Origin: Variovorax boronicumulans
GTDB lineage: Bacteria > Pseudomonadota > Gammaproteobacteria > Burkholderiales > Burkholderiaceae_C
Assembly (NCBI RefSeq): GCF_029892485.1
Contig: NZ_JARXVG010000001.1
Location: 682,001 to 746,000 of the forward strand
Direction: 5' to 3'
Length of the DNA stretch: 64,000 nucleotides
The translations under genes and the position numbers were made by a program. How positions within the stretch are numbered: position 1 is the first letter of the stretch; each line of letters opens with the position of its first letter. Below are positions 53,085 to 62,371 of this stretch, one piece after another. Below the pieces are notes generated by a model. That model was not told the DNA's origin, did not search any database, and saw only the letters and a program-made list of their open reading frames with translations.

Positions 53085-53456
53085 CTATTCGGTGCCCAGG
53101 CTCCACTCGACTTCGGATGAGCCGCTCTGCTCGATGCTTCCGTGAATCTGTTCCTTGAGCTTGGCACTCGCATGGAACGTGGCGACGCGACGTTCGCCGA
53201 TCGGAATGGCTTCGCCGGTGCGCGGATTGCGGCCGGGCCGAGGCGCCTTCACGCGGATCTGGAAGTTGCCGAAGCCCGAGATCTTCACGTCCGTGCCTTC
53301 GATAAGACTGTTGGCCACGAGCTCGAAGAACGCCTCGACCATGTCCTTGGACTCGCGCTTGTTCAGGCCGATCTGCTCGAACAGCAGGTCGGCCAGGTGC
53401 GCCTTGGTAAGCGCCGGCGTTTCGAGGGCCTCGAGCGTGAATTCGGCGGCGTTCAT
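53085..53456 (-). CDS. ihfA: Integration host factor subunit alpha
   Basis: A 123-residue HU-family DNA-bending protein. ALTKAHLADLLFEQIGLNKR, then VEAFFELVANSLIEGTDVKI and FGNFQIRVKAPRPGRNPRTG are standard IHF-alpha text, with PRPGRNPRTGEAI including the Pro that intercalates into DNA. An extra 20 residues at the N-terminus and a short C-terminal tail are typical of Burkholderiales. The ATG at 53456 has GAGAGG 6 bp upstream; the ATG at 53462 overlaps the pheT stop. It is translated right after pheT, as in enterobacteria. IHF assists site-specific recombination, including many integrases, and transcription. Confidence 0.95.
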   Translation of the reverse strand: MNAAEFTLEALETPALTKAHLADLLFEQIGLNKRESKDMVEAFFELVANSLIEGTDVKISGFGNFQIRVKAPRPGRNPRTGEAIPIGERRVATFHASAKLKEQIHGSIEQSGSSEVEWSLGTE

Positions 53457-53458
53457 CT

Positions 53459-55900
53459 TCATCCTCTCAAGCGGCCGCCCAGCTTGGCGCCCAATTGTTC
53501 GACGATTGCACGGACTGCGGGCTCGACCTGCTCGTCGGTGAGGGTAGCGCTGTCGCTCTGGAAACTCAGGCGCACCGCCATGCTCTTCTCGCCCTGCGCC
53601 AGTGCGCCGGGTGCCGCGACGGCACCTTCGCGCAGCGGCTGCGGACGGTAGATGTCGAACAGCGTTGCATCGCGCAGCAAGCCCTGTGTGCCCGCGGTCG
53701 AGCGGATCGCTTGCATCAACGCGTCGTGGGTGACGGCCTCCGCGACCACGATGGCAATGTCTCGCTCGACGGCCTGGTGCTTGGGCACCGGCTGCGCCAC
53801 CGGCACGGGGCGCGCCGTGACTGCATCGAGGTCAAGTTCGAAGAGCACGGGTGCCTGCGCGAAGTCCCACTTCTGGCGCCAGCGCGGATGCAGTTCGCCG
53901 ACGAAGCCGACGGCCTTGCCGTCGACCGAGATGCGGGCCGAACGGCCGGGGTGCAATGCGGGATGCTCGGCCGGCTCGAAGCTCGGCACCAGCGGCGCGA
54001 GCAGCGCCTCGACATCGCCTTTGACGTCGTAGAAATCGATGCGTTGCGCCTTGCCGTCCCAGCGCGCTTCTTCAGCATCGCCCCAGGCAAGGCCTGCCAC
54101 GCGCATCGGCTGGTTCACGCCGCGTACCGTGCTGTCGGTGGTGACGACGCTGTCGTCACGCATGAACACGCGGCCCAGCTCGAACACGCGCACGCGCGGC
54201 GCCTTACGGTCGAGGTTGAACTTGAGCACCTGCAGCAGCGAGCCGAGCAGCGACGAACGCATCACGCTCATCTGGCTGGCGATGGGGTTCAGCAGCTTGA
54301 CGGGGTTGGCATTGCCGGCGAGGTCCTGTTCCCAGTGCGCCTCGACAAAGCTGAAGTTGATGGTTTCCTGGTAGCCCAGTGCCGCGATGCTGCGGCGCAC
54401 GGCAAAGCGGCTGCGCTGCGCTTCGGGCCGCACGCGGGCGGTGATGGGCGCGAGCGGTGCGGTGGTCGGCAGGTTGTTGAAGCCGATCAGGCGCGCGACT
54501 TCTTCGATCAGGTCTTCCTCGATCAGCAGGTCGAAGCGGTGCGGCGGCGGGGTCACGGTCAACGTGCCTTCGCCTTCGGTGATCGCAAAGCCGAGACGGC
54601 TCAGCGCATCGGCGCATTGCGCCTGTGTCAGCGGCATGCCGATCACACGCGCAGCACGCGCCACGCGCAGCGTGACAGGCACAGCTGCGGGCACATGCAG
54701 CGTCTGGTCGTCCATCTTGCCGGCTTCGCCGCCGCAGATTTCGATGATCAACTGCGTGATGCGCTCGATGATCTCGACGCTGCGGCTCGGGTCCACGCCG
54801 CGCTCGTAGCGGTGACCCGCATCGGTCGAGAAGTTGAAGCGGCGCGAACGGCCCTGCACGGCTTCGGGCCACCAGAACGCGGCCTCGACGTAGATGTTGC
54901 GGGTGTCGTCCGAGACGGACGTCGCATCGCCGCCCATGATGCCGGCCAGCGATTCGACTTCGCGGTCGTCGGCGATCACGCCGACCTTGTCGTCGACGGT
55001 GATCGTGGTGCCGTTCAGCAGCTTGAGCTGTTCGCCCGCCTTGCCCCAGCGCACCGTGAGGCCGCCATGAATCTTGTCGAGGTCGAAGATGTGGCTGGGC
55101 TGGCCGTACTCGAACATCACGTAGTTCGAGATGTCGACCAGCGGCGTCACGCTGCGCTGGCCGCAACGCGCGAGGCGCTCGACCATCCAGGCGGGCGTGG
55201 CGACGGTGGTGTTCACACCGCGCACGACGCGGCCGGAGAAGCGGCCGCAGAGCTCGGGCGCTTCGACCTTGACCGCCAGCACGTCGTTGAACGAAGCGGC
55301 CACGGGGGCGATGGCAGGCGTCTTGAGCGGCGTACCGGTGAGCGCGGCGAGTTCGCGTGCGACACCGTAGACGCTCAGGCCATGCGCGAGGTTGGGCGTG
55401 AGCTTGAGGGTCAGCAGAGCGTCGTCGAGCTTGAGCACATCGCGCACGTCGGCACCGATGGGCGCATCGGCGTCGAGCTCAAGCAGGCCGCCGTGGTCCT
55501 CGCTCAGTTGCAGTTCGCGCGCCGAGCACAGCATGCCTTCGCTTTCGACGCCGCGCAGCTTGCCGAGCTTGATGAGGAAAGGCTTGCCGTCTTCACCCGG
55601 CGGCAGTTCGGCGCCGACGAGTGCGCACGGCACCTTGATGCCGACGCGCGCATTGGGCGCGCCGCACACGATGTTGAGCAAGGCGCCCTGCCCCGCGTCG
55701 ACCTGGCACACACGCAGGCGATCGGCGTTCGGGTGTTGAGCGGCTTCCTTGATTTCGCCGACCACGATGCGCGTGAAAGGCGGCGCTACCGGTCGGCGCT
55801 CTTCGACCTCGAAGCCGCCCATGGTGAGCGTTTCGGCCAGTGTGGCGCTGTCGAGGGGCGGGTTGCAGAACTCGCGCAGCCAGGATTCCGGGAATTGCAT
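53459..55900 (-). CDS. pheT: Phenylalanyl-tRNA synthetase beta subunit
   Basis: An 813-residue class II synthetase subunit of normal length. An N-terminal EMAP-type tRNA-binding OB fold is at about 40-155 (DRLRVCQVDAGQGALLNIVC, GAPNARVGIKVPCALVGAEL). The B3/B4 editing domain (LVDISNYVMFEYGQPSHIFD) lies near 240-290, B5 near 415-480, and the ferredoxin-like anticodon-binding fold at the C-terminus (PKHQAVERDIAIVVAEAVTH, ending EQLGAKLGGRLRG). With PheS it charges tRNA-Phe and hydrolyses mischarged Tyr-tRNA-Phe in the cytoplasm. It follows pheS by 50 bp and abuts ihfA. Confidence 0.97.
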   Translation of the reverse strand: MQFPESWLREFCNPPLDSATLAETLTMGGFEVEERRPVAPPFTRIVVGEIKEAAQHPNADRLRVCQVDAGQGALLNIVCGAPNARVGIKVPCALVGAELPPGEDGKPFLIKLGKLRGVESEGMLCSARELQLSEDHGGLLELDADAPIGADVRDVLKLDDALLTLKLTPNLAHGLSVYGVARELAALTGTPLKTPAIAPVAASFNDVLAVKVEAPELCGRFSGRVVRGVNTTVATPAWMVERLARCGQRSVTPLVDISNYVMFEYGQPSHIFDLDKIHGGLTVRWGKAGEQLKLLNGTTITVDDKVGVIADDREVESLAGIMGGDATSVSDDTRNIYVEAAFWWPEAVQGRSRRFNFSTDAGHRYERGVDPSRSVEIIERITQLIIEICGGEAGKMDDQTLHVPAAVPVTLRVARAARVIGMPLTQAQCADALSRLGFAITEGEGTLTVTPPPHRFDLLIEEDLIEEVARLIGFNNLPTTAPLAPITARVRPEAQRSRFAVRRSIAALGYQETINFSFVEAHWEQDLAGNANPVKLLNPIASQMSVMRSSLLGSLLQVLKFNLDRKAPRVRVFELGRVFMRDDSVVTTDSTVRGVNQPMRVAGLAWGDAEEARWDGKAQRIDFYDVKGDVEALLAPLVPSFEPAEHPALHPGRSARISVDGKAVGFVGELHPRWRQKWDFAQAPVLFELDLDAVTARPVPVAQPVPKHQAVERDIAIVVAEAVTHDALMQAIRSTAGTQGLLRDATLFDIYRPQPLREGAVAAPGALAQGEKSMAVRLSFQSDSATLTDEQVEPAVRAIVEQLGAKLGGRLRG

Positions 55901-55950
55901 CTCTTCGATCTCGATCTGTTTTTCTGGTGTGGAAAGGGCGTGTCAGTGGA

Positions 55951-57027
55951 TCACTGGAACTGCGAGAGAAAACGCAGGTCGCCGTCGAAGAAGAGGCGCA
56001 GGTCGTTCACGCCGTAGCGCAGCATCGTGAGCCGGTCGGGGCCCATGCCGAAGGCGAAGCCGATGTAGCGCTCGGGGTCCAGCCCCATGTTTCGCACCAC
56101 GTTCGGATGCACCTGGCCCGAACCGGCCACCTCGAGCCAGCGGCCGGCCAGCGGGCCGCTCGCGAACTGGATGTCGATCTCGGCGCTGGGCTCGGTGAAC
56201 GGGAAGAAGCTCGGGCGGAAGCGCAGCACGAGGTCGCTGCGTTCGAAGAAGGTGCGGCAGAAGTCGGTGAAGACGACCTTCAGGTCCTTGAAGCTCACGT
56301 TCTCGCCGAGCCACAGGCCTTCGCACTGGTGGAACATGGGCGAGTGGGTGGCATCGCTGTCGACACGGTAGGTGCGGCCGGGGGCGATCACTCGGATCTC
56401 GGGCGCCTTCACGGTGCCGGTGGTGTCGGCGGCAGCAGCGGCGAATTCGGCCGCGTACTTCTTGATGTGCTGATGCGCATAGCGCACCTGCATCGGGCTG
56501 GTGTGCGGACGCAGGTTGTAGGGGATGCCGTCGTCGCCGTTGAGGTCGACGTAGAAGGTGTCCTGCATCGAGCGCGCAGGATGGTTCGGCGGGTTGTTGA
56601 GCGAGGTGAAGCTGTGCCAATCGCTCTCGATCTCGGGGCCGTCGGCCACGTCGAAGCCCATGCTCGAGAAGATGTCCTCGATGCGCTCCAGGGTGCGGCT
56701 CACGGGATGCAATCCACCGGGAATGCGGCGGCGGCCGGGCAGGCTCACGTCGAGCGCTTCGGCACGCAGTTGCAGCGAGAGTTCTTCGTCGGCCAGTTGC
56801 TGGCGGCGATCGGTCAGCGCGGACTCGATGGCCTGCTTGGCCACGTTGATCGCGGCGCCGCGGGACTTCTTCTCTTCGACACTCAGCGCGGCCATGCCCT
56901 TCATCAACTCGGTGATGCGGCCCGACTTGCCGAGGAACTGGGCCTTGGCGTTTTCGAGCTCGGCGGGCGTTTTCGCTTCGGCAAAGGCGGCGCCTGCGGT
57001 GGCTGCAAGGGAGTCCAACTCGTTCAT
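55951..57027 (-). CDS. pheS: Phenylalanyl-tRNA synthetase alpha subunit
   Basis: A 358-residue catalytic subunit starting at the ATG at 57027 ([12 protein letters not shown]); earlier in-frame codons lie in the leader. The N-terminal coiled coil ([20 protein letters not shown]) is followed by the class II core: motif 1 around [17 protein letters not shown], motif 2 in [20 protein letters not shown], and motif 3 in [18 protein letters not shown]. It binds ATP and Phe. A terminator-like hairpin at 57053-57087 precedes it, suggesting separate regulation of pheST within the thrS-ihfA operon. Confidence 0.97.
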   Translation of the reverse strand: MNELDSLAATAGAAFAEAKTPAELENAKAQFLGKSGRITELMKGMAALSVEEKKSRGAAINVAKQAIESALTDRRQQLADEELSLQLRAEALDVSLPGRRRIPGGLHPVSRTLERIEDIFSSMGFDVADGPEIESDWHSFTSLNNPPNHPARSMQDTFYVDLNGDDGIPYNLRPHTSPMQVRYAHQHIKKYAAEFAAAAADTTGTVKAPEIRVIAPGRTYRVDSDATHSPMFHQCEGLWLGENVSFKDLKVVFTDFCRTFFERSDLVLRFRPSFFPFTEPSAEIDIQFASGPLAGRWLEVAGSGQVHPNVVRNMGLDPERYIGFAFGMGPDRLTMLRYGVNDLRLFFDGDLRFLSQFQ

Positions 57028-57052
57028 GGCAACAAAAATCTTCGAGGGGAAA

Positions 57053-57087
57053 TAAAAAAGAGCTGGAGCCTTTTCAAGCGCCAGCCC
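57053..57087 (-). terminator. Terminator or attenuator between rplT and pheS
   Basis: On the minus strand GGGCTGG pairs with CCAGCTC (one G-U pair), followed by six T in TTTTTTATTT. It lies about 26 bp upstream of the pheS ATG. It could end the rplT transcript in part or act as an attenuator for pheST. I see no leader peptide in front of it as clear as the one before thrS. Confidence 0.6.
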
Positions 57088-57139
57088 TTGAGCCGTGGGC
57101 GCAGGAAGCTGCCCGAAGGCAGCACCCTGCTGTGCAGAA

Positions 57140-57499
57140 TCAAGCAGCCAGCTTGGCCTTGACCTGCTCCACGATGCCGGCAAAAGCGGCCTTGTCGTGC
57201 ACGGCGATGTCCGCAAGCATCTTGCGGTCGATCTCGATACCGGCCTTGCGGATGCCGTTGGCGAACTGGCTGTAGGTCAGGCCCAGTTCACGCGAGGCGG
57301 CGTTGATACGCGCGATCCACAGCTGACGGAACACGCGCTTCTTGGTACGGCGGTCACGGTAGGCGTATTGGCCTGCCTTCATCACCGCCTGTTTGGCGAC
57401 GCGGAAGACATTGCCACGGCGACCGCGGAAACCCTTGGCGAGTGCGAGAACTTTCTTGTGGCGGGCGCGAGCCGTTACACCACGTTTGACGCGAGGCAT
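57140..57499 (-). CDS. rplT: 50S ribosomal protein L20
   Basis: A 119-residue basic protein ([60 protein letters not shown]), typical L20 length. It binds 23S rRNA early in 50S assembly. In many bacteria L20 also represses its own infC-rpmI-rplT operon. It follows rpmI by 24 bp. Confidence 0.98.
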   Translation of the reverse strand: MPRVKRGVTARARHKKVLALAKGFRGRRGNVFRVAKQAVMKAGQYAYRDRRTKKRVFRQLWIARINAASRELGLTYSQFANGIRKAGIEIDRKMLADIAVHDKAAFAGIVEQVKAKLAA

Positions 57500-57523
57500 G
57501 TGTGTACTCCTTGTTCGTCTGAG

Positions 57524-57727
57524 TTAAATGCCACGGCCGGGCAGCATGGCGGCGACAGAAACCATGTTGGTCTCATGCACTGCGACTGCACCACGGAGGT
57601 GACGCTTGTTCTTGGTGGTCTTCTTCGTCAAGATGTGACGCTTGAAGGCTTGACCGCGCTTGACGGTGCCACCGGGACGAACGCGGAAACGTTTTTTCGC
57701 GCTGCTCTTGGTCTTCATTTTGGGCAT
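57524..57727 (-). CDS. rpmI: 50S ribosomal protein L35
   Basis: A 67-residue basic protein ([40 protein letters not shown]) with normal L35 sequence. It lies between infC and rplT in the conserved translation operon, with a 154-bp gap to infC. That gap may hold an L20-responsive leader, which I could not define. Confidence 0.98.
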   Translation of the reverse strand: MPKMKTKSSAKKRFRVRPGGTVKRGQAFKRHILTKKTTKNKRHLRGAVAVHETNMVSVAAMLPGRGI

Positions 57728-57881
57728 GTGAATGCTCCTTTAGTTTGTGCTCGTGAGGCGCCGCGGATACTCCACGGACTTGTTGGCCCCGAGACACTTC
57801 TTTATCTCGCCCCTGCCTGCGCTTCTTTCAAAGCGCCGGCAACGGCGAAATCCCTTCAAAACCTCGTCTGCTGCAAAAGCC

Positions 57882-58496
57882 TCAGGCGGTTGCCGCGGGC
57901 GCCGTTGCCGGCGCAGCGTCTGCTGCCGGCTTGGGAGCACCGCCACCGGCCTTCTTGCGGCCCGGCGCGATCATCATGATCATCTGCCGGCCTTCCAGCT
58001 TCGGGAATTGCTCGACCATGATCAGGTCGCCCAGTTCGTCGCGGATGCGCTGCAAGAGTGCCAGACCGAGTTCTTGGTGCGTGATCTCGCGGCCGCGGAA
58101 GCGCAGCGTGATCTTGCATTTGTCGCCCTCTTCAAGAAAGCGCTTGATGTTGCGCATCTTGATGTTGTAGTCGCCGTCGTCGGTACCGGGCCGGAACTTG
58201 ATTTCCTTGACCTCGATGACCTTCTGCTTCGACTTCGCCTCGGCCGCTTTTTTCTGCTCGTGGTACTTGAACTTGCCGTACTCGATCAGGCGACATACCG
58301 GCGGATTGGCCGCCGCGACGACCTCCACCAGATCCACATCGGCCTCGCCAGCAAGGCGCAGGGCCTCCGAGAGACTCATAACACCCATTGGCTCGTTTTC
58401 CGGGCCTACAAGGCGGACTTCCGGGGCCATGATTTCCCGGTTCAGGCGGTGTTGGCGTTCCTCGCGGTGGCGGCGGTCGCGAAATGCAGTAGCGAT
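57882..58496 (-). CDS. infC: Translation initiation factor IF-3 (ATC start)
   Basis: A 204-residue protein if translation starts at the ATC at 58496. The internal ATG ([16 protein letters not shown]) would give 182 residues and cut off conserved basic sequence ([20 protein letters not shown]). AAGGA stands 8 bp before the ATC, and IF-3 genes classically use rare AUU/AUC starts so that IF-3 can repress itself. Domains are the N-domain ([20 protein letters not shown]), linker ([20 protein letters not shown]) and C-domain ([40 protein letters not shown]). The C-terminus has an Ala/Lys-rich tail typical of Burkholderiales. IF-3 monitors start-codon selection on the 30S subunit. Confidence 0.95.
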   Translation of the reverse strand: MATAFRDRRHREERQHRLNREIMAPEVRLVGPENEPMGVMSLSEALRLAGEADVDLVEVVAAANPPVCRLIEYGKFKYHEQKKAAEAKSKQKVIEVKEIKFRPGTDDGDYNIKMRNIKRFLEEGDKCKITLRFRGREITHQELGLALLQRIRDELGDLIMVEQFPKLEGRQMIMMIAPGRKKAGGGAPKPAADAAPATAPAATA

Positions 58497-58606
58497 GGTC
58501 AGAATCCTTCAAAATTTGCTACAAAATCTGTAGCGAACGCCGGGCAGTCCTCGCGGACAAGCGGCACGACTTGGCTGGGAAACATATGGGGTGTTTCAGA
58601 GACAAA

Positions 58607-60514
58607 TCAACGCTTGTCGGCAACATCCTGGACGAGCCGTTGCACGAACGATTCGAGGGACATTGCTCCGAGGTCTTGATTGCCCCGGGCGCGCACTGCG
58701 ACGGCACCTGCTTCCTTCTCCTTGTCGCCCACGACGAGGATGTAAGGGAGCTTTTGCAACGAATGCTTCCGTATTTTATACGTAATCTTCTCGTTGTGCA
58801 GATCCAGCTGAACCCTAAGCCCTTGATTTTGCAGCGTTTTCGCAACTTGCGCAGCGTAATCGGCCTGCCCTTCGCTGATATTGAGCACTGCCACCTGCAC
58901 CGGAGCGAGCCATGCGGGCATCGCGCCGGAGTGGTGTTCGATCAGCATGCCAATGAAGCGCTCCAGGCTGCCCACGATGGCGCGATGCAGCATCACGGGG
59001 TGCGCGCGGCCGCTCGATTCCGTCACGTATTCACCGCCCAAGCGCTCGGCCGTGTTGAAGTCGACCTGCATCGTGCCGCACTGCCATTGGCGACCGATGG
59101 CGTCCCGCAGCGTGTATTCGATCTTCGGGCCGTAAAAGGCGCCATCGCCCGGCGAGATGATGAAGTCCACCCCCGAGCGGCGCAGCGATTCCATCACCGC
59201 ATGCTCGGCCTTGTCCCACAGCTCATCGGAGCCCACGCGGTTCTCGGGCCGCGTGGCGACCTTGTAGAGGATGTCCGTGAAGCCGAAGTCGGCATAGACC
59301 TTTTGCAACTGCTCCGTATAGGCGATGCATTCGTCGAGGATCTGGTCTTCCGTGCAGAAGATGTGACCGTCGTCCTGCGTGAAGCCGCGCACGCGCATGA
59401 TCCCGTGCAGCGCACCGCTGGGTTCGTTGCGGTGGCACTGGCCGAACTCTCCGTAGCGCAGCGGCAGATCGCGGTAGCTGCGCAGGTCGCTTTTGAAGAT
59501 CAGCACGTGGCCTGGGCAGTTCATCGGCTTCAGCGCGTACTCGCGCTTCTCCGACTCCGTCGTGAACATGTTGTCGCGATAGTTCTGCCAGTGGCCCGTT
59601 TTCTCCCACAGGCTCTTGTCCAGAATCTGCGGGCCCTTCACTTCCCAGTAGCCCGTGTCGCGGTAGATGCCGCGCATGTACTGCTCGACCTGCTGCCAGA
59701 TCGCCCAGCCCTTCGGATGCCAGAACACCACGCCCGGCGCCACTTCGTCGATGTGGAACAGGTCGAGTTCCTTGCCGAGCTTGCGGTGGTCGCGCTTCTC
59801 GGCTTCCTCGATGCGCTGGATGTACTGGTCGAGTTGCTTTTTGTCAGCCCAGGCCGTGCCGTAGATGCGCTGCAGTTGCTCGTTCTTGGCGTCGCCGCGC
59901 CAGTAGGCGCCGGCCAGCTTCGTGAGCTTGAAGACCTTCAGGAAACGCGTGTTCGGCACGTGCGGGCCGCGGCACATGTCGACGTATTCCTGGTGGTAGT
60001 AGAGGCCCATCGACTGCTCGTCTGGCATGTCCTCGACAAGACGGAGCTTGTAGTCCTCGCCGCGCGACTTGAACACCTCGATCACCTCGGCACGCGGCGT
60101 CATCTTCTTGACCACGTCGTAGTCCTGCGCAATCAGTTCGCGCATGCGCGCTTCGATCGCCGCCATGTCCTCGGGCGTGAACGGGCGCTCGTAGGAGATG
60201 TCGTAGTAGAAGCCTTCGTCGATCACCGGACCGATCACCATCTTCGCCGTCGGGTAGAGCTGCTTGACCGCATGACCGACCAGGTGGGCCGTGGAGTGGC
60301 GAATGATCTCGAGGCCCTCGTCATCCTTGGGCGTGATGATCTGGAGCTTGGCGTCGTGGTCGATGACGTCGCTGGCATCGACGAGCCGGCCGTCGACCTT
60401 GCCGGCCACCGTCATCTTGGCGAGGCCAGGGCCGATGGACTGGGCCACTTCGGCCACCGAAACCGGGCCAGGGAACTCGCGGCGCGAGTTGTCGGGGAGC
60501 GTGATCTGGATCAT
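58607..60514 (-). CDS. thrS: Threonyl-tRNA synthetase
   Basis: A 635-residue class II synthetase of normal length. The N-terminal TGS domain is at 1-60 ([20 protein letters not shown]). The editing domain (H-x3-[21 protein letters not shown]) comes next. The catalytic core has [20 protein letters not shown] (zinc Cys and His), [20 protein letters not shown] (motif 2) and [16 protein letters not shown] (motif 3). The anticodon domain closes the C-terminus ([20 protein letters not shown]). ATG start at 60514, with GAGG upstream. It is the first large gene of the thrS-ihfA operon. A leader peptide and attenuator-like hairpin stand directly upstream. Confidence 0.98.
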   Translation of the reverse strand: MIQITLPDNSRREFPGPVSVAEVAQSIGPGLAKMTVAGKVDGRLVDASDVIDHDAKLQIITPKDDEGLEIIRHSTAHLVGHAVKQLYPTAKMVIGPVIDEGFYYDISYERPFTPEDMAAIEARMRELIAQDYDVVKKMTPRAEVIEVFKSRGEDYKLRLVEDMPDEQSMGLYYHQEYVDMCRGPHVPNTRFLKVFKLTKLAGAYWRGDAKNEQLQRIYGTAWADKKQLDQYIQRIEEAEKRDHRKLGKELDLFHIDEVAPGVVFWHPKGWAIWQQVEQYMRGIYRDTGYWEVKGPQILDKSLWEKTGHWQNYRDNMFTTESEKREYALKPMNCPGHVLIFKSDLRSYRDLPLRYGEFGQCHRNEPSGALHGIMRVRGFTQDDGHIFCTEDQILDECIAYTEQLQKVYADFGFTDILYKVATRPENRVGSDELWDKAEHAVMESLRRSGVDFIISPGDGAFYGPKIEYTLRDAIGRQWQCGTMQVDFNTAERLGGEYVTESSGRAHPVMLHRAIVGSLERFIGMLIEHHSGAMPAWLAPVQVAVLNISEGQADYAAQVAKTLQNQGLRVQLDLHNEKITYKIRKHSLQKLPYILVVGDKEKEAGAVAVRARGNQDLGAMSLESFVQRLVQDVADKR

Positions 60515-60531
60515 GTGAAACCTCGGGAGAA

Positions 60532-60600
60532 AAACAAAAAAGCGCGGTGAATGCCGCGCTTTGCTTGGTTGGGAGCTGGAAGAAACCAGCGAGCGCGGGC
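60532..60600 (-). promoter_or_regulatory. Candidate transcription attenuator upstream of thrS
   Basis: On the minus strand a 9-bp stem AAAGCGCGG / CCGCGCTTT with loop CATTCA ends in a T-run (TTTTTT), about 20 bp before the thrS ATG. A second segment, CCGCGCT at 60592-60598, follows the leader stop codon directly and is complementary to the 5' arm AGCGCGG, so it could form a competing antiterminator. A ribosome at the leader stop would cover this segment and allow termination; a ribosome stalled earlier would free it. Confidence 0.65.
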
Positions 60601-60674
60601 TACCGGCCCTTTCCTTCGATCGCTTCGAAGAAGAAAAAGCCGCTGAATCCTTGCGGAGTAGTTCGCGGTGTCAT
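60600..60674 (-). CDS. Thr/Phe-rich leader peptide of the thrS-pheST operon
   Basis: A 24-codon open frame. ATG at 60674, with AAAGG about 10 bp upstream, TAG at 60600-60602. The peptide begins MTPRTTPQG (three Thr in six codons) and contains GFFFFEA (four consecutive Phe codons, TTT TTC TTC TTC), then ends EGKGR. The downstream genes include thrS and pheST, whose products charge exactly these amino acids. That match, with the competing hairpins downstream, suggests a cis-acting leader for attenuation rather than a functional peptide. The overall mechanism is inferred. Confidence 0.6.
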   Translation of the reverse strand: MTPRTTPQGFSGFFFFEAIEGKGR

Positions 60675-60717
60675 AACCAAGGTGCCTTTCTCGCTCTTGT
60701 TGAGTGCAGAGGCGGCG

Positions 60718-60723
60718 ATTCTA
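60718..60723 (-). promoter_or_regulatory. Possible -10 element of the thrS operon
   Basis: TAGAAT on the minus strand, about 45 bp upstream of the leader ATG, matches five of six positions of the sigma-70 -10 box. No good -35 box is visible, so support is weak. Confidence 0.3.
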
Positions 60724-60787
60724 ACTTCTGCCCGCCGGGGCCGTGCCCCCTGCGTTCTCGAGCCCCTGCGCTTGGCCGGGCCGCCCA

Positions 60788-60814
60788 CAAAAAAGCCCGG
60801 CGCATGGCCGGGCT
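60788..60814 (-). terminator. Rho-independent terminator of aceA
   Basis: Arms AGCCCGGC and GCCGGGCT with a 5-nt loop. On the minus strand a T6 run follows. It lies about 30 bp beyond the aceA stop, separating aceA from the thrS leader. Confidence 0.85.
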
Positions 60815-60844
60815 CGAAAGTGTCCGCGAAAGGTGTGTCGCAGA

Positions 60845-62164
60845 TCAGTGGAACTGTTCTTCTTCGGTCGAGCCGGTCAGCGCGGTGACGCTGGACTTGC
60901 CGCCCTGGATCACGGTGGTCACATCGTCGAAGTAACCCGTGCCCACTTCCTGCTGGTGCGACACGAAGGTGTAGCCGCGGTCGCGCGCCGCGAATTCGGG
61001 CTCCTGCACCTTCTCGACATAGGCCGACATGCCGCGCGCCACATAGTCCTGCGCCAGGTCGAACATGTTGAACCACATCGAGTGGATGCCGGCCAGCGTG
61101 ATGAACTGGTACTTGTAGCCCATGGCACCCAGTTCCTTCTGGAACTTGGCGATGGTCGCGTCGTCGAGGTTCTTCTTCCAGTTGAACGATGGCGAGCAGT
61201 TGTAGGCCAGCATCTTGCCTGGGTGCACCTTGTGCACGGCTTCGGCGAACTTGCGGGCGAACTCGAGGTCGGGCGTGCCGGTTTCGCACCACACCAGGTC
61301 GGCGTAGTAGGCGTAGGCAACGGCGCGGCTGATGGCCTGGTCCATGCCCTTCCTGGTCTTGTAGAAGCCTTCGGCGGTGCGTTCACCGGTCAGGAAGGGC
61401 TTGTCGTTCTCGTCGTAGTCGCTGGTGATCAGGTCGGCAGCTTCCGCATCGGTGCGGGCGATCACGAGCGTCGGGGTACCGCAGACGTCGGCAGCCATGC
61501 GCGCTGCGATGAGCTTTTGCACCGCTTCGGTCGTGGGCACGAGCACCTTGCCGCCCATGTGGCCGCACTTCTTGACCGAAGCGAGTTGGTCTTCGAAGTG
61601 CACGCCGCCGGCGCCGGCCTTGATCATGGCCTTCATGAGTTCGAAGCCGTTCAGCACGCCGCCGAAGCCGGCTTCGGCGTCAGCCACGATGGGCGCGAAG
61701 TAGTCGGTGTAGCCCTTGTCGCCAGGGTTCACATTCTTGGACCACTGGATCTCGTCGGCGCGGCGGAAGGTGTTGTTGATGCGCTCGACCACGGTCGGCA
61801 CCGAGTCCACCGGGTACAGCGACTGGTCGGGGTACATCGAGGCGTAGCTGTTGTTGTCGGCGGCAACTTGCCAGCCCGACAGATAGATCGCCTTCACGCC
61901 GGCCTTGACCTGCTGCATCGCCTGGCCGCCAGTGAGCGCGCCGAGGCAGTTGACGTAGGGCTCGTTGTTCACGAGTTCCCAGAGCTTCTCGGCGCCGCGG
62001 CGGGCCAGCGTGTGCTCGATCGGGAAGGAGCCGCGAAGGCGCACGACGTCGGCGGCGCTGTAGCCGCGCTTGATGCCCTTCCAGCGCGGATTGGTGGCCC
62101 AGTCTTTTTCGAGGGCGGCAATCTGTTGTTCGCGGCTCAGTTGTTCTGTGAGGGTCTGGGGCAT
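60845..62164 (-). CDS. aceA: Isocitrate lyase
   Basis: A 439-residue protein starting at the ATG at 62164 ([14 protein letters not shown]) with GGAG 5 bp upstream. [18 protein letters not shown] near residue 200 carries the catalytic Cys signature [25 protein letters not shown] and [14 protein letters not shown] are conserved substrate-site regions. The length and text fit the shorter bacterial Icl class. It splits isocitrate to glyoxylate and succinate in the glyoxylate shunt, needed for growth on acetate or fatty acids. It is monocistronic with its own terminator. A palindrome about 150 bp upstream is a candidate operator. Confidence 0.97.
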   Translation of the reverse strand: MPQTLTEQLSREQQIAALEKDWATNPRWKGIKRGYSAADVVRLRGSFPIEHTLARRGAEKLWELVNNEPYVNCLGALTGGQAMQQVKAGVKAIYLSGWQVAADNNSYASMYPDQSLYPVDSVPTVVERINNTFRRADEIQWSKNVNPGDKGYTDYFAPIVADAEAGFGGVLNGFELMKAMIKAGAGGVHFEDQLASVKKCGHMGGKVLVPTTEAVQKLIAARMAADVCGTPTLVIARTDAEAADLITSDYDENDKPFLTGERTAEGFYKTRKGMDQAISRAVAYAYYADLVWCETGTPDLEFARKFAEAVHKVHPGKMLAYNCSPSFNWKKNLDDATIAKFQKELGAMGYKYQFITLAGIHSMWFNMFDLAQDYVARGMSAYVEKVQEPEFAARDRGYTFVSHQQEVGTGYFDDVTTVIQGGKSSVTALTGSTEEEQFH

Positions 62165-62311
62165 GGTCACTCCGTGAGGTTGATTGAGGGTTGGGCGCTG
62201 CGGCCTTGGAATCAACTGTAATCGGATCGCAGACTCTTATGTCTTATAGAAGACATATTTTTCACTCAACAGAATCAATGGGTTACGCGAATATTTCTCA
62301 ATGCAAAATTA

Positions 62312-62332
62312 TTTTTCTCATATTGAGAAAAA
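62312..62332. promoter_or_regulatory. Perfect palindrome upstream of aceA (candidate operator)
   Basis: Arms TTTTTCTCA and TGAGAAAAA are separated by TAT. A further half site TTTCTCAAT stands about 20 bp away at 62293-62301. It is about 150 bp before the aceA ATG, within AT-rich DNA of the divergent-free gap to the 62372 gene. It may be the binding site of a glyoxylate-shunt regulator, or part of the terminator for the 62372 gene. Confidence 0.5.
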
Positions 62333-62371
62333 ATATTGCGCCGCAGCAGTCAAACATTCCACGATGTGCAA

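Noticed and set aside
53495-56017. An 840-codon open frame on the plus strand opposite pheT
   Set aside because: It is an antisense shadow of high-GC pheT codon usage. It has no recognisable domain, and pheT is unambiguous.
58571-60550. A 659-codon plus-strand frame opposite thrS
   Set aside because: Antisense shadow of thrS. Repeated Val/Leu/His/Asp-rich text without domain features.
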